From NCBI GenBank assembly GCA_003162475.1, contig PMOI01000017.1, positions 1 through 64,000 of the forward strand: a DNA stretch of 64,000 bases. Direction: 5' to 3'. Below, one piece after another: positions 1 to 8,660 of the stretch; positions within the stretch are counted from its first letter, which is position 1, and each line of letters starts with the position of its first letter. Source of the DNA: Acidimicrobiaceae bacterium. Its GTDB lineage: Bacteria > Actinomycetota > Acidimicrobiia > Acidimicrobiales > RAAP-2. The notes under the pieces are model-generated. The model was not told the DNA's origin. It ran no database searches and saw only the letters and a list, made by a program, of their open reading frames with translations. The position numbers and the translations under genes were made by a program.

Positions 1-1370
1 CCGTTGAGAACGTGACCATCACCGTCAACAGTTCGACCAACCCGTCACCGCTATCGGGACCCGCGACGATGCTGTCCACCTATTTGTCCAACGACAGTCG
101 CACTGGCTACGACCCGACCCAAACTGGGCTCACCACGAGCAACGCGTCGAGTCTCAAGCTCGACTGGACCGACACTGGCGGCAAGGTCGGCTTCTCTCAG
201 CCGACGGTTGCCAACGGGATCGCCTACTGGGGTGACTGGAACGGGAACGAGCGCGCCACGAACACGACAAACGGTGTCGATCTTTGGCAGACCAATCTCG
301 GAACGACCAGCCCTCCGGCGAATGACGGATGCAACCCGGCAGAGGCAGGCATCGTCGGCACCGCGACAGTTGCGACGGTCGGGTCCACGACAGTCGACTA
401 CGTTCCTGGCGGCAACGCGACGATGTACGCGCTCAATGCCGCCACTGGTGCAATCTTGTGGCAAACCAATTTGGGGACCTCTCCGGACTGGTTCATATGG
501 GGCTCGCCCGTGCTGGCCAACAACGACATCTACATCGGCACCGCCTCGTACGGTGACTGCCCTCTGACACGAGACAATCTGGTGGAGCTCGATGCCGACA
601 CTGGTGCGATCCTCAATACCTATGCCACGGTTCCCGCGGGTTGCGTCGGCGGTGGCATGAGTTCGTCACCCGCCGTTGATCCCGCGGATGGCAGCGTCTA
701 TATCACAATGGGAACGCTTCAGTATGGGTGCGTAGGCGGTGAGCCGTTGGCCGAGGCCATGGTTAAGTTCACGAGTTCGCTGTCGCTCGTATCTGCTTGG
801 CAGATACCGGCCAGTCAGCAGATCGGTGACAGCGATTTCATCGCCACGCCAACATTGTTCACCGCCACCATCAGCGGCCAGGCCCGCTCGTTGGTCGGCG
901 CGGCCAACAAGAACGGCACGTTCTATGCGCTCGACCGGACCAACATCGCAGCCGGACCGGTGTGGCAGCAGCAGGTCGCGTCGACGAACGGCTCTTGCCC
1001 CCAATGCAGCGGGGCGGGGGGTTCGATCGCTCCGGCAGCGTTCGACGGGACAACCCTCTTCGTGGCAGGAGGCACCGCGACCGTCAACGGTCAGGTTTGT
1101 GGCGGGAGCCTGAACGCGCTCAACCCGGCAACGGGCGCCTTCGAGTGGCAGGACTGCCTCGGAGGATCGGTCCTGTCGGCCGTGGTCGAAGTCCCCGGGA
1201 TCGTCGTCACCGGCTACGGAACCCATCTCCTTGTCGCCAATGCCTCTACCGGTCAATCGCTGTTCGACTACAACTCCGGCGGCGCGCTCTTCTACGGTGC
1301 ACCAACCATCTCGAACGGCATGGTGTTGAGCGTGACCTACAGCGGCAGCCTCCTCGCCTTTGGTCAATAG
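1..1370 (+). CDS. PQQ-type beta-propeller secreted protein, 5' end missing
   Basis: The frame is open to the left edge of the window (codons before position 12 read V-E-N-V-T-I-T-V), so the gene starts upstream; the GTG at 12 is only the first possible start inside the window. About 455 residues are visible. Repeated blades carry the pattern ...G.V.WQTNLGT..., ...LYALNAATGAILWQ..., ...FYALDRTNIAAGPVWQ... and ...LNALNPATGAFEWQ..., which is typical of quinoprotein-dehydrogenase-like (PQQ/YVTN) eight-bladed propellers. Several Cys residues and the absence of cytoplasmic features fit an exported protein. The opening residues resemble the last strand of an Ig-like domain, so a further N-terminal domain is likely. 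I see no cofactor-specific residues that prove PQQ binding; a structural or ligand-binding propeller is equally possible. The stop at 1368-1370 abuts an IS remnant on the other strand. Confidence 0.8.
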   Translation, partial: VENVTITVNSSTNPSPLSGPATMLSTYLSNDSRTGYDPTQTGLTTSNASSLKLDWTDTGGKVGFSQPTVANGIAYWGDWNGNERATNTTNGVDLWQTNLGTTSPPANDGCNPAEAGIVGTATVATVGSTTVDYVPGGNATMYALNAATGAILWQTNLGTSPDWFIWGSPVLANNDIYIGTASYGDCPLTRDNLVELDADTGAILNTYATVPAGCVGGGMSSSPAVDPADGSVYITMGTLQYGCVGGEPLAEAMVKFTSSLSLVSAWQIPASQQIGDSDFIATPTLFTATISGQARSLVGAANKNGTFYALDRTNIAAGPVWQQQVASTNGSCPQCSGAGGSIAPAAFDGTTLFVAGGTATVNGQVCGGSLNALNPATGAFEWQDCLGGSVLSAVVEVPGIVVTGYGTHLLVANASTGQSLFDYNSGGALFYGAPTISNGMVLSVTYSGSLLAFGQ

Positions 1371-1467
1371 TGGCGCAGAATTGAAGCAATCGTGCCAGCG
1401 GCCGACCGAATATCGCGCTTCATGAGCTCACCTTGGATCCGTCGGTATTCCACCTCGGGTTCTCCCG
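1367..1467 (-). pseudogene. Remnant of an IS transposase (integrase-core type), frameshifted
   Basis: Read on the minus strand, 1467-1450 encodes R-E-N-P-R-W and, after a one-base shift, 1449-1367 encodes EYRRIQGELMKRDIRS..GTIASILRHY before a stop. Together these match the well-known actinobacterial IS3/IS481-type helix-turn-helix segment of the form RENPRWGYRRIQGEL..LG...S.STI..ILRR.GL. A single missing base at the W/G-Y junction and a stop in place of the next Gly explain the breaks. Upstream, about 1470-1490, the words FRLA appear in a third frame. I cannot recognise a DDE core or terminal inverted repeats. It is a decayed fragment of roughly 35 codons. The rest of 1468-2249 shows no gene I can support, although a 107-codon minus ORF (1678-2001) overlaps it. 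Confidence 0.6.
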
Positions 1468-2249
1468 GCCAGTCGAAATAAAAGCGCTGTCGTCTCGTCG
1501 TCCCGCCTCGCGCGACCGGGTGGACGGTGTGGATAGGTCCGGACTCTGACTGCCAAGCGGCAATGCCTTTCGAGCAAACGGTGGTGGTAACGCCGTAAAG
1601 AGTCCCAACGAGAGCGTGGAGCGGGCGACCAATCACCGTCCTTCGCCATGGTGATGAGAAATTGTCGTGACCTGGATTCATCCGCAAACTGACTGATCCC
1701 CGGGCTCGCGAAAATGCCCCATATTCCACAATGGGGGAACTCCCATTTGACAACGGCATGACAACTGTGCAATTGTCTCCATCCGCAGGGGCTGATGGGG
1801 GACAGAAGTGTCGGGCCAAGCCTTTGTGAAGAACTTCGATCGCTGTCGGGCTGCCTCGCGCGTCCGCTGCGGTGTGTTCGTTCCATGCAGGGTAACGCTC
1901 ACCACTTCGCCCGACGTGGCGTCGCCGACGTCTACTTGCACTTTGGGGATTTCATCCCCTTTGAACGAGCCAACGCCTTCCTGTAAGACGAGTGGCTCCA
2001 TGCCGTCAATCCCTTCCTTTAACCGTCAGCCCTACCAAGTGTTACGTCGTCGTCGGCGGGTCCTCGCGGACCAAGTTCGTCGACCCGTACCAGTGGCGGC
2101 ATTCCTTCGGGGAGGTCGCTGGCAATGGCAGTAAGGGTAGACACGTTGATCCACGGGCCATGTTTGGTCGCCCGACCCGTGGGGAGTAAATGGCGAAACC
2201 GACGCCCGTTTCACCGAGTACATCCAAATAACTACAAGGGAGACCAAAC
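1468..2249. other. Long intergenic stretch, probably decayed DNA plus promoter of the TasA-like gene
   Basis: About 780 bases without a gene I can defend. Minus-strand ORFs of 107-152 codons overlap one another here in three frames; none resembles a known family apart from the transposase fragment beside it. The last 60-80 bases before 2250 must contain the promoter of the downstream gene. A clear ribosome-binding site (AAGGGAG) lies a few bases before its ATG. Confidence 0.35.
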
Positions 2250-2885
2250 ATGAAGTTTTTATCGTTCAAGAGCATTGTGGCTACCGGAGCATTCAGTGTT
2301 GCCGGACTCGGCCTCATCGGGATGGGAACACACGCGACGTTCAGCGTCGACCCCAGCGCCGACCAGGTGATTTCGACTGGAACGCTGGCCGTCGTCGCTT
2401 CGTCGCCGAGTGACCCCAGTTGCTTGACCTCAGCGGCAATGTGCGACAACATCACCCTGACGTCCAGCTCGAACAACGGGTCGTCGTTCACGACGGGTCC
2501 TGAGGAACTGGTGCTCACCAACGTGGGAACGCTGCCGGCGTTCTACACCACGTTGGGAATCACCGACGCCTTGGCACCGAACTCACTTGCCAGCGAGTCC
2601 TACCTTTGCTTGACGGACTCGAACAACAACGTCCTGTACAACGGGCTGTTCTCGGGCGCGTCGTCACTGTCGTTCCACGACTCGATCCCCGTCAGCGCGG
2701 CAGCCGGTAATCAGCTCATTGACTACGTGACCGTCTACGCGGGCAGTGGATCCAGCCAATGCGGTGCCGTGACCACGCCGTATCACACCGGCGTCACGGG
2801 CTCTAACCCGTCCGCTTTGTCGCTGACGAACCCCGCGATGGGCCAGAGTATCGACCCGACGTTCTCGTTCACGTTTACGGCGTAG
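2250..2885 (+). CDS. TasA/camelysin-like secreted protein, probable SipW substrate
   Basis: 211 residues. The N-terminus is basic, followed by a hydrophobic segment (about residues 10-28) and the sequence GTHATFS. That matches the usual (G).(T)(H/Y)A(T/S)F(S) junction of TasA, camelysin and related proteins cleaved by SipW-type peptidases. The remainder is Ser/Thr/Asn-rich, all-beta in character, and includes three Cys-containing loops and the phrase EELVLTNVGTLPAFYTTLGI. This resembles the core strand of TasA-like domains, where the signal is followed by a short statement of a C-terminal beta sandwich. A SipW-like peptidase gene lies 315 bases downstream on the same strand. In Bacillus such pairs make biofilm-matrix fibres; a matrix or surface role here is inference. 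The ATG is preceded by AAGGGAG. Length is near the family norm (190-260). Confidence 0.7.
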   Translation: MKFLSFKSIVATGAFSVAGLGLIGMGTHATFSVDPSADQVISTGTLAVVASSPSDPSCLTSAAMCDNITLTSSSNNGSSFTTGPEELVLTNVGTLPAFYTTLGITDALAPNSLASESYLCLTDSNNNVLYNGLFSGASSLSFHDSIPVSAAAGNQLIDYVTVYAGSGSSQCGAVTTPYHTGVTGSNPSALSLTNPAMGQSIDPTFSFTFTA

Positions 2886-2987
2886 TCGGTGGGTGAGGAG
2901 AAGGAGAAGGGCTGAATGACTCCAACGCCTCGCCCCTCTGCAGTACGAGTAACTGCCCATTCGTTCCATTCCGAGTGACAGGGACAG

Positions 2988-3031
2988 GCCACTTCAGTGC
3001 AAGGTAACGAGAACACCTGCACTGAAGTGGC
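2988..3031. other. Perfect 14-bp stem-loop between the TasA-like gene and the peptidase gene
   Basis: GCCACTTCAGTGCA at 2988-3001 is the exact reverse complement of TGCACTGAAGTGGC at 3018-3031. Three more pairs (GGT with ACC) are possible inside the loop after one bulged A. No T-run follows, so it is not a classic intrinsic terminator. It could act as a transcript-processing or attenuation element setting the ratio of matrix protein to peptidase. Confidence 0.6.
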
Positions 3032-3108
3032 GGTCCACTCGCCCATTTCGTCTCAATCACGCAATGCCAACCCATATCAAACGGACTCACGCACGAAAGG
3101 TTCACCAA

Positions 3109-3209
3109 TGAACAACACGGTTTCTGGGGCCACTCGCGAAACACTTCTCGCTGAGAGTGGCGCACAACGGTCCAAAATCATGAACGGACATCTCCTCGCA
3201 TGGTTATGA
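3109..3209 (+). CDS. Small ORF (33 codons) overlapping the start of the signal peptidase gene
   Basis: ATG at 3109 is preceded by GAAAGG seven bases upstream, a better ribosome-binding site than that of the ORF it overlaps. The product would begin MNNTVSGATRETLLAESG and end HLLAWL. Its stop (TGA, 3207-3209) forms an ATGA overlap with the second Met codon (3206) of the downstream peptidase frame. It could be a coupling leader peptide, or the true N-terminal part of the peptidase separated by a frameshift. I see no homology. It is reported because the spacing and the ribosome site look deliberate. Confidence 0.3.
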
Positions 3210-3916
3210 CCAACCTTGGCTGGACGCCAACTGAAGATTCCGACCTTGACGCTTCGATCTTGACGCACGATCCGATCTCCGGAGCCGAGGTGTCGCCGAT
3301 GGAGGCCGTCACGCCAGATGAGGAAGCGACCGTGAGTAACCCCAACTCCAAAGGCGCGGCGGGCTCAAAGCTGCGCGCGCTCGGAATATGGACAAAAAAA
3401 GCCCTTTTAGTGGTATTGGCCCTGACAATTCTTGGCGCCGCAGGAATCGGCGTCCGTGCTCTACTTCAAGGATCGTGGACCGTAAATCCCGTACTTTCGG
3501 GGAGTATGCGACCTGGCTTCAGCGTTGGTGGCGTCGTGATCAGCCAACGAATACCCGTCAGTGAACTCGCCGTTCGCGACGTCATCGTTTTCAACAATCC
3601 CAACAAGCCCTCGGAACAGATGGTTCACCGTATCGTCCAAATGACCAAGGGCTTGGACGGACAACTATTGATTAAGACTCAGGGAGACGCCAACCCCGTT
3701 CGTGACCCCTGGACTCTGACCATCCGCGGTAACTCCGCCTATAAGGTGCGCTGGTCGCTCCCCCTGCTCGGGTACGTCGCGGTGGCGTACCAGAATCATC
3801 GAGGAATTGCCTCATTGGTTGCTGGGTTTCTCTTGATCCTCGTGGCTCTCAGCATCGTGATCAGACAGCGCCGGAGCGCCAAAGCTCCTCCCGCTCGCGA
3901 CGATGGGGCGTCCTGA
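3200..3916 (+). CDS. sipW: SipW-type signal peptidase I
   Basis: 238 residues as drawn. A long acidic, poorly ordered N-terminus (residues 1-60) precedes a membrane segment (about 66-88). Then comes the catalytic Ser box LSGSMRP (Ser102), the SipW/archaeal-type His box MVHRI (His143, replacing the bacterial Lys), the segment TQGDANPVRDP carrying the conserved Asp residues, and a C-terminal membrane segment (about 203-222) with a basic tail. This Ser-His layout is the ER/SipW class of signal peptidase. The GTG at 3332 (residue 45), preceded by GAGGAAG, is an alternative start that would give a more usual short N-terminus before the first membrane helix. The likely substrate is the TasA-like protein encoded just upstream. 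Confidence in family is high, confidence in start is low. Confidence 0.88.
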   Translation: MVMTNLGWTPTEDSDLDASILTHDPISGAEVSPMEAVTPDEEATVSNPNSKGAAGSKLRALGIWTKKALLVVLALTILGAAGIGVRALLQGSWTVNPVLSGSMRPGFSVGGVVISQRIPVSELAVRDVIVFNNPNKPSEQMVHRIVQMTKGLDGQLLIKTQGDANPVRDPWTLTIRGNSAYKVRWSLPLLGYVAVAYQNHRGIASLVAGFLLILVALSIVIRQRRSAKAPPARDDGAS

Positions 3917-4248
3917 CTTACCACCTGGGAGTTCTCTACGGTCTGGATTCGAACTAAACAGTCTTGGGCAAGCGACAGACAGGATCCAAGACCGTGTCTC
4001 TCCGCAAGAAAATCACCGACAAACTGGTTCCCAAGCTGAGAACGCGAGTTCGATTCGCGTCGCCCGCTCCGTTTTACGTTTGACCCCTGCCAGTCACATT
4101 TTGACGAATTCGCGCGCTCCGCGGTCGCACTGCTTCGATCCCCCGATCGTTGCTCCAACGAGGCGCGAATATTCGACGTGTTGAGAATCTGTAGTGAGAG
4201 GTTTGCGTTGGTGATGCGAGGGTTGGAAAACACCTAAAGGGAACACTT
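3917..4248. other. 332-base intergenic region
   Basis: No convincing gene on either strand. A short stretch near 4045-4075 (GAGTTCGATTCGCG...) resembles a tRNA T-arm and acceptor 3' half, but no matching 5' half is present. The last ten bases carry AAAGGGA, the ribosome-binding site for the TTG start at 4249. The promoter of that gene must lie within this stretch. Confidence 0.4.
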
Positions 4249-5805
4249 TTGAGGAAAATCCCAGCCTCTCGATTCGGGACGATAACTGCGGCCGCTGCTC
4301 TGATTGCGGTCGCCTGCTTTGTCGCGTCACCAATACCCGTCGCAATGGGAAGTTCATCGGGGAGCGTCTGGAACAACGCGACGGAGCCTTCACCAACGGG
4401 GAGTTGGTACGCAGTCGACTACGGCGATGGGCAGTGGGTCGCACTAGGTCACTCGGCAGATGTCGCCGTTTCGCCCGACGGCTCAACGTGGACGGAATAT
4501 CCCGTGCCGGCCGGATCCTGGCAATCGGTTGCGTATGGGAACGGGCACTTCGTGGCACTCTCATCCACAATCGCGAATCCCGAGGAGCTTGTCTCGACGA
4601 ATGGGCACAGTTGGACCGCGGCGTCTGGGCCGAGCGGTCCCTGGACCGCTCTTACTTTCAGTGCGGGACGTTTTGTGGCAGTCAGTTCGGCCGGACAGAT
4701 CGACACTTCAACGAATGGGATGCAGTGGACGGAAGCGTGGCACCACAGTAACTATGACTTCACGTCAGTCGCCTACGGAAACGGGCACTTCGTCGCCGCT
4801 GACTCTGCTTTGGGCGCAGTTGCGATCTCAACCAATGGCGTGGAGTGGAGTCGCCTCTTCCCGGCGCCAAACACGGTTAGAGAATGGGGAGCCGTCGTCT
4901 ATGGCGAGGGCGAATTTGTGGCGTTCGATGGTTCGAGTTCTGGCTACATTGCGACATCCGTGTACGGAAACGTCTGGTCCCTACAGCAGCTCTCTCCCGG
5001 CGAGGCGATAGTTGGCGCAACGTTCGGCTGCGGCAGCTTTGTCGGCGTCGGTCGGTCCTCAGTGTCATCCGAGAATTTCATTTCGTCGACCTCCGGAACG
5101 GCGTGGACCACCACCACAGCGCCCATTGACGCAACTTCAAACTGGACCGCCGTCGGCTACGGCGCTCATCGATTCGTTGCGGTCGATGCCTCGGGCAACA
5201 TCGCTTGGTCGAGCACAACCGCCAACTGTTCCGCGATAGTCCCCAAATCGCCGCAGCAGGTCTCTGGGAACATCAATAACGGCAAGGTCTGGACCTACAT
5301 GCATCCGCCTTCCAGCGTGGGCGGGGCGCCGGTCAACAGCTACCGCGTGAACATTTCCAACGGAACGTTCACCAAACAGTGCTCCGCACCTGTGTACTAC
5401 GAACCCAACTGCATCATCGCCGGACTCAAGAACCATCAGGTGTACTGGGTCACCGCACAGTCGCATAACCGCTTCGGCTACTCGGTGCCGACTGACCCGG
5501 AGTTCGTTATTCCGGTCGCATCATTGAACCTCAACGCAATGGTGTCAGGGCCGGTCGTCTCTCAAGGCGCCCCGGTGGTGGTGCAGGTCACGGGTGTTCG
5601 CGCCAACAGCGAGGGCTTCTATCCAAACTCCACGATCACGGTGCACGTTGGTGCGACGATCGCTTACTGCCACCCGAACCCCTTCGGCGAGTGCTTACTA
5701 ACCATCTCGAATCCGCCCGTGGGGTCTGACTCGATCTACGCGACCTACACCGGTTACGGGAAGTCGTATCAGTCGCCAACGTCGCACGTCACCGTTCAAT
5801 CTTGA
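4249..5805 (+). CDS. Secreted beta-propeller plus fibronectin-III protein
   Basis: 518 residues from a TTG start chosen because AAAGGGA lies seven bases upstream. A signal peptide occupies residues 1-34 (MRKIPASRFG, then an Ala-rich hydrophobic core). Residues 40-325 are six or seven repeats of about 45 residues of the type W.(A/S)V.YG.G.FVA......ST(N/D)G..W, a BNR/sortilin-like propeller pattern. A fibronectin type III domain follows (about 330-425), with PVNSYRVNISNG and YWVTAQSHNRFGYS as its diagnostic strands. A final Ig-like domain (about 430-518) holds a Cys pair. No cell-wall sorting signal or C-terminal membrane helix is present, so the protein is probably released or held by non-covalent contacts. 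Its ligand cannot be read from the sequence. Its place after the TasA-like/SipW pair suggests a surface or matrix role. Confidence 0.75.
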   Translation: MRKIPASRFGTITAAAALIAVACFVASPIPVAMGSSSGSVWNNATEPSPTGSWYAVDYGDGQWVALGHSADVAVSPDGSTWTEYPVPAGSWQSVAYGNGHFVALSSTIANPEELVSTNGHSWTAASGPSGPWTALTFSAGRFVAVSSAGQIDTSTNGMQWTEAWHHSNYDFTSVAYGNGHFVAADSALGAVAISTNGVEWSRLFPAPNTVREWGAVVYGEGEFVAFDGSSSGYIATSVYGNVWSLQQLSPGEAIVGATFGCGSFVGVGRSSVSSENFISSTSGTAWTTTTAPIDATSNWTAVGYGAHRFVAVDASGNIAWSSTTANCSAIVPKSPQQVSGNINNGKVWTYMHPPSSVGGAPVNSYRVNISNGTFTKQCSAPVYYEPNCIIAGLKNHQVYWVTAQSHNRFGYSVPTDPEFVIPVASLNLNAMVSGPVVSQGAPVVVQVTGVRANSEGFYPNSTITVHVGATIAYCHPNPFGECLLTISNPPVGSDSIYATYTGYGKSYQSPTSHVTVQS

Positions 5806-5908
5806 CTCTGTCAAATAGTCCAGGATCGACAGGAGTTTGACGAAGGCGGGTACGCTCGGCGCGCCCACCCGATGAGCTAAGGGCCCCGATCAACTCCGCG
5901 ATGCGCTC

Positions 5909-5941
5909 CCACGCCCAATCTGGTTCCCAGTTCGGGCGTGG
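5909..5941 (+). terminator. GC-rich hairpin after the propeller/FN3 gene
   Basis: CCACGCCC (5909-5916) pairs perfectly with GGGCGTGG (5934-5941), and a nested CTGG/CCAG stem closes the loop. The hairpin lies about 100 bases after the stop at 5805 and before the next gene. There is no strong T-run behind it, so termination is plausible but not certain. Confidence 0.4.
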
Positions 5942-6053
5942 CTGTGATGTACTTCATGTACCACCATGTGTCCAAACTCTTCCGACTGCAACTAAATGGC
6001 GCGCTCAGCACGTTGCGTGATGACGGCCAGTGGGGCTGATCGGTAGTCCATAG

Positions 6054-8456
6054 GTGTCCGAAGGAGCGGAGCCTTCCTCGTTGCGTGGGTGCCTGGCGCG
6101 CTTGAATCCGACGGTCTACGCGATCGCCGTGATTTTCCTCGCCGTCATGGTCAGCAACGCTCTCGCGTGGACCGGGCTAGTGAACTTGAGTCCGATGACC
6201 TACACGACGGACCTCACGACATCGGCGTGTCATTTGACCTGCGGACGGGCGTGGATCGACCCCAACGTCGGCTCCGTCACACAGCCGTTGGGTCATCTCG
6301 CGGCCATGGATCTCCTACACTTACACGTTCCGTGGTGGAATCCCTTCGAGGGTCTCGGTACGCCGCTGGCGGGAGAGATGCAGTCGACCGCGCTCTTCCC
6401 GCTGATCCTCTGGCTGGCGCTGCCCGGTGGGCTCGTGTGGTTCCACATCTCGCTCGAGCTCGTCGCTGGCATCGCCACGTACTTCCTCGCCCGGCGCCTG
6501 GGCGCGTCAACGATCATCGCGGCGGTGGGCGGCGCGCTTTTTGCCCTCAACGGAACCTACGCCTGGATCGGTAACTCGGTGTTGAACCCCGTGGCCCTCC
6601 TGCCCATGCTGGTGCTCGGCGTCGAGATGATCATCGCGAGCGCACCGCATCGTCGCCAGTACGGGTGGTACGTGGCGGCGCTCGCGCTCGCCCTGTCGCT
6701 CTACGCGGGTTTCCCCGAGGTTGCCTACCTCGACGCGTTGTTCGCCGGTGTGTGGGCCGTCGTCCGACTTGCGTCGGTTGACCGGGGCACGCGGGTACGC
6801 ACGTTGCGCCGCCTCGTCTACGCCGCGCTCGCGGGGATGGCACTCGCGCTACCCATCATCGTGCCCTTTCGCGACTACCTCAATCAAGGCTACGTCGGTG
6901 ACCACACGTCGCTCAGCGAACTCTCGCACATGTCAGCGCGGGTCCTGCCCATGTTCTTCGATCCCTACCTCTACGGCACGATCTTCTCGAATCCGCCCGC
7001 CGACCCCTACTGGGCCGCGGTCGGCGGGTACTTGGGCGCGTCCGTCACGGCCCTCGCACTAGCCGGCCTCTTCGGACGACGACACCGTACCCTGCGGATA
7101 TTCCTCCTCGCGTGGATTGTTCTAGGGTTCGCTGGTTCGGTCGACGTCTTCGGCCTGCGCCGCGCGTGGAACCTCATTCCGCTGGTGAACGACGCGGGGT
7201 TCTGGCGCTACATCCCGGCAAGCATCGAGCTCGCCGCCATCGTGCTCGCCGTCTTGGGACTCACCGACGCGGCCGAGAGCGCGCGAGCTCGCTGGCGGGT
7301 CGCCGGGGCCGCGGGCGTCACCGCAGTAGTGCTGGTGGTCTTCGCCGTCACGGCGAGCAGTGTCAACCGGGGCGTCGTCCTCTCCGGACAGTTGCGCCTC
7401 TACCACGGCGCGCTCGACGCGATTCCCTTCGTGTCCCTCGCGTTGCTCGTGGCGGCGATGCTGTTCCTGCGGGGCCGTTGGCGAACGGGGTTCGTGGCCG
7501 CGGTGATGGTCGGGGAATCGGTGCTCCTCTTCGCCGCGCCGATGGCCGTGGCCCCGTCGTCGTTGACGCTCAACCTTGCGCCAGTGCGCTTCCTCCAGGC
7601 GAACCTCGGGCAGTCTCGATACATGGACGTCGCAATTCTCTATCCCAACTGGGGCAGCGAGTACGGCATCAGTTCCCTGGCGGCCAACGACCTGCCCTTG
7701 CCGCTGACCTTCGTCAACTACGTCCAGAGCAGCCTGTTCCCCGGGATCCAACCGCCCAACGCCTTCAGCGTTCACGGCACCGCCTTCACCCAAACGGTGA
7801 TGGAGCAGCAGATCGCGACCCACCTGCGGGCCTACGAGGACGCCTCGGTGAAGTACCTCTTGACGAGAACCAAGACGCCGCTGGCGCCCCAGTTGGCAGC
7901 TGAGGGGGTGAAGAAGGTCTGGTCGGACCGGTCGGCCACTATCTACGCGCTGCCCGACCCCCGTCCGTTCTTCTCGACTGCGTCGTCCTCGTGCACCGTC
8001 GTGAGCACGTCGCTGACCGAGGCGACAGTCAACTGTCCGAAGGGCAAGTCGACGCTGCTACGCACCGAGCAGTCGATGACGGGGTGGACGGCCTCGGTGA
8101 ACGGGCGTCGCGCGCCGATCACGACCGTCGACACCGTCTACCAGCAGATCAAGGTTCCCAAGGGTACGTCGACCGTCGAGTTTAGTTTTCTGCCGTCCCA
8201 CGAGCGGCTCGCCGTGTTCGTTGGCTTCGCGGCCCTGCTCGTTCTGATCGCGGCAGTGCTCGTCGAACGAGTTGAGCTACTCACGCTCTCTCGTTGGGCT
8301 AAAGCAAACCGCCGTCGTCCGCCGCGCCGGACGACGACTGGTGTGAATCCGTCCGGTTCAGGACGATTCGACGACGATTTCGTAGGAAGCGATCCCTCGA
8401 TCGACCCGTCGTCGACGGTGGTCGAACCGTGGCCCGACATACGAAGTAGACAATGA
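6054..8456 (+). CDS. YfhO-like polytopic membrane protein
   Basis: 800 residues beginning with GTG. At least ten to twelve membrane segments run from residue 20 to about 500. The segment LHLHVPWWNPFEGLGTPLAG followed by FPLILWLAL and FALNGTYAWIGN is characteristic of YfhO/GT-C-like membrane proteins, which in Firmicutes help glycosylate lipoteichoic acid using lipid-linked sugars. A mostly extracytoplasmic domain (about 520-715) precedes a last helix (about 717-738) and a hydrophilic Arg/Pro-rich cytoplasmic tail of 60 residues. Length is close to the 800-900 typical of YfhO. The ribosome-binding site is weak, so a later start is possible. No other glycan genes are adjacent, so the substrate is unknown. 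A role in decorating surface polymers is inference. Confidence 0.75.
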   Translation: MSEGAEPSSLRGCLARLNPTVYAIAVIFLAVMVSNALAWTGLVNLSPMTYTTDLTTSACHLTCGRAWIDPNVGSVTQPLGHLAAMDLLHLHVPWWNPFEGLGTPLAGEMQSTALFPLILWLALPGGLVWFHISLELVAGIATYFLARRLGASTIIAAVGGALFALNGTYAWIGNSVLNPVALLPMLVLGVEMIIASAPHRRQYGWYVAALALALSLYAGFPEVAYLDALFAGVWAVVRLASVDRGTRVRTLRRLVYAALAGMALALPIIVPFRDYLNQGYVGDHTSLSELSHMSARVLPMFFDPYLYGTIFSNPPADPYWAAVGGYLGASVTALALAGLFGRRHRTLRIFLLAWIVLGFAGSVDVFGLRRAWNLIPLVNDAGFWRYIPASIELAAIVLAVLGLTDAAESARARWRVAGAAGVTAVVLVVFAVTASSVNRGVVLSGQLRLYHGALDAIPFVSLALLVAAMLFLRGRWRTGFVAAVMVGESVLLFAAPMAVAPSSLTLNLAPVRFLQANLGQSRYMDVAILYPNWGSEYGISSLAANDLPLPLTFVNYVQSSLFPGIQPPNAFSVHGTAFTQTVMEQQIATHLRAYEDASVKYLLTRTKTPLAPQLAAEGVKKVWSDRSATIYALPDPRPFFSTASSSCTVVSTSLTEATVNCPKGKSTLLRTEQSMTGWTASVNGRRAPITTVDTVYQQIKVPKGTSTVEFSFLPSHERLAVFVGFAALLVLIAAVLVERVELLTLSRWAKANRRRPPRRTTTGVNPSGSGRFDDDFVGSDPSIDPSSTVVEPWPDIRSRQ

Positions 8457-8660
8457 ACACGAGGGGCGCGACTGCGAAGAGCGTTGCGGCGTCGAACACG
8501 TGGTGAAGAGCGTGGACGATGGTCGTGTCGCTGGCCGACGTACGGCCCCGTCGAAGTAAGAGGGGTTGCCTTATTACTAGGTTTTTACTCCCTTCCAATG
8601 GGCCACTCATGAGCGTCGTTCACACTGATACCAGGTGGAAAAGCGTGGAAGGAACTCGCA

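Noticed and set aside
1678..2001. 107-codon minus ORF beginning MEPLVLQEGVG
   Set aside because: The first half looks protein-like, but there is no ribosome site or family. It overlaps two other ORFs and the IS remnant area.
4040..4080. tRNA-like 3' half (GAGTTCGATTCGCG followed by CGCCCGCTCC)
   Set aside because: One T-stem mismatch, and no D-arm, anticodon arm or matching acceptor 5' half within 80 bases.
5850..5888. tRNA-like 5' half on the minus strand (GGGGCCCTTAGCTCATCGGGT)
   Set aside because: No anticodon stem or T-arm follows. The stretch reads as well as open protein-coding frames.
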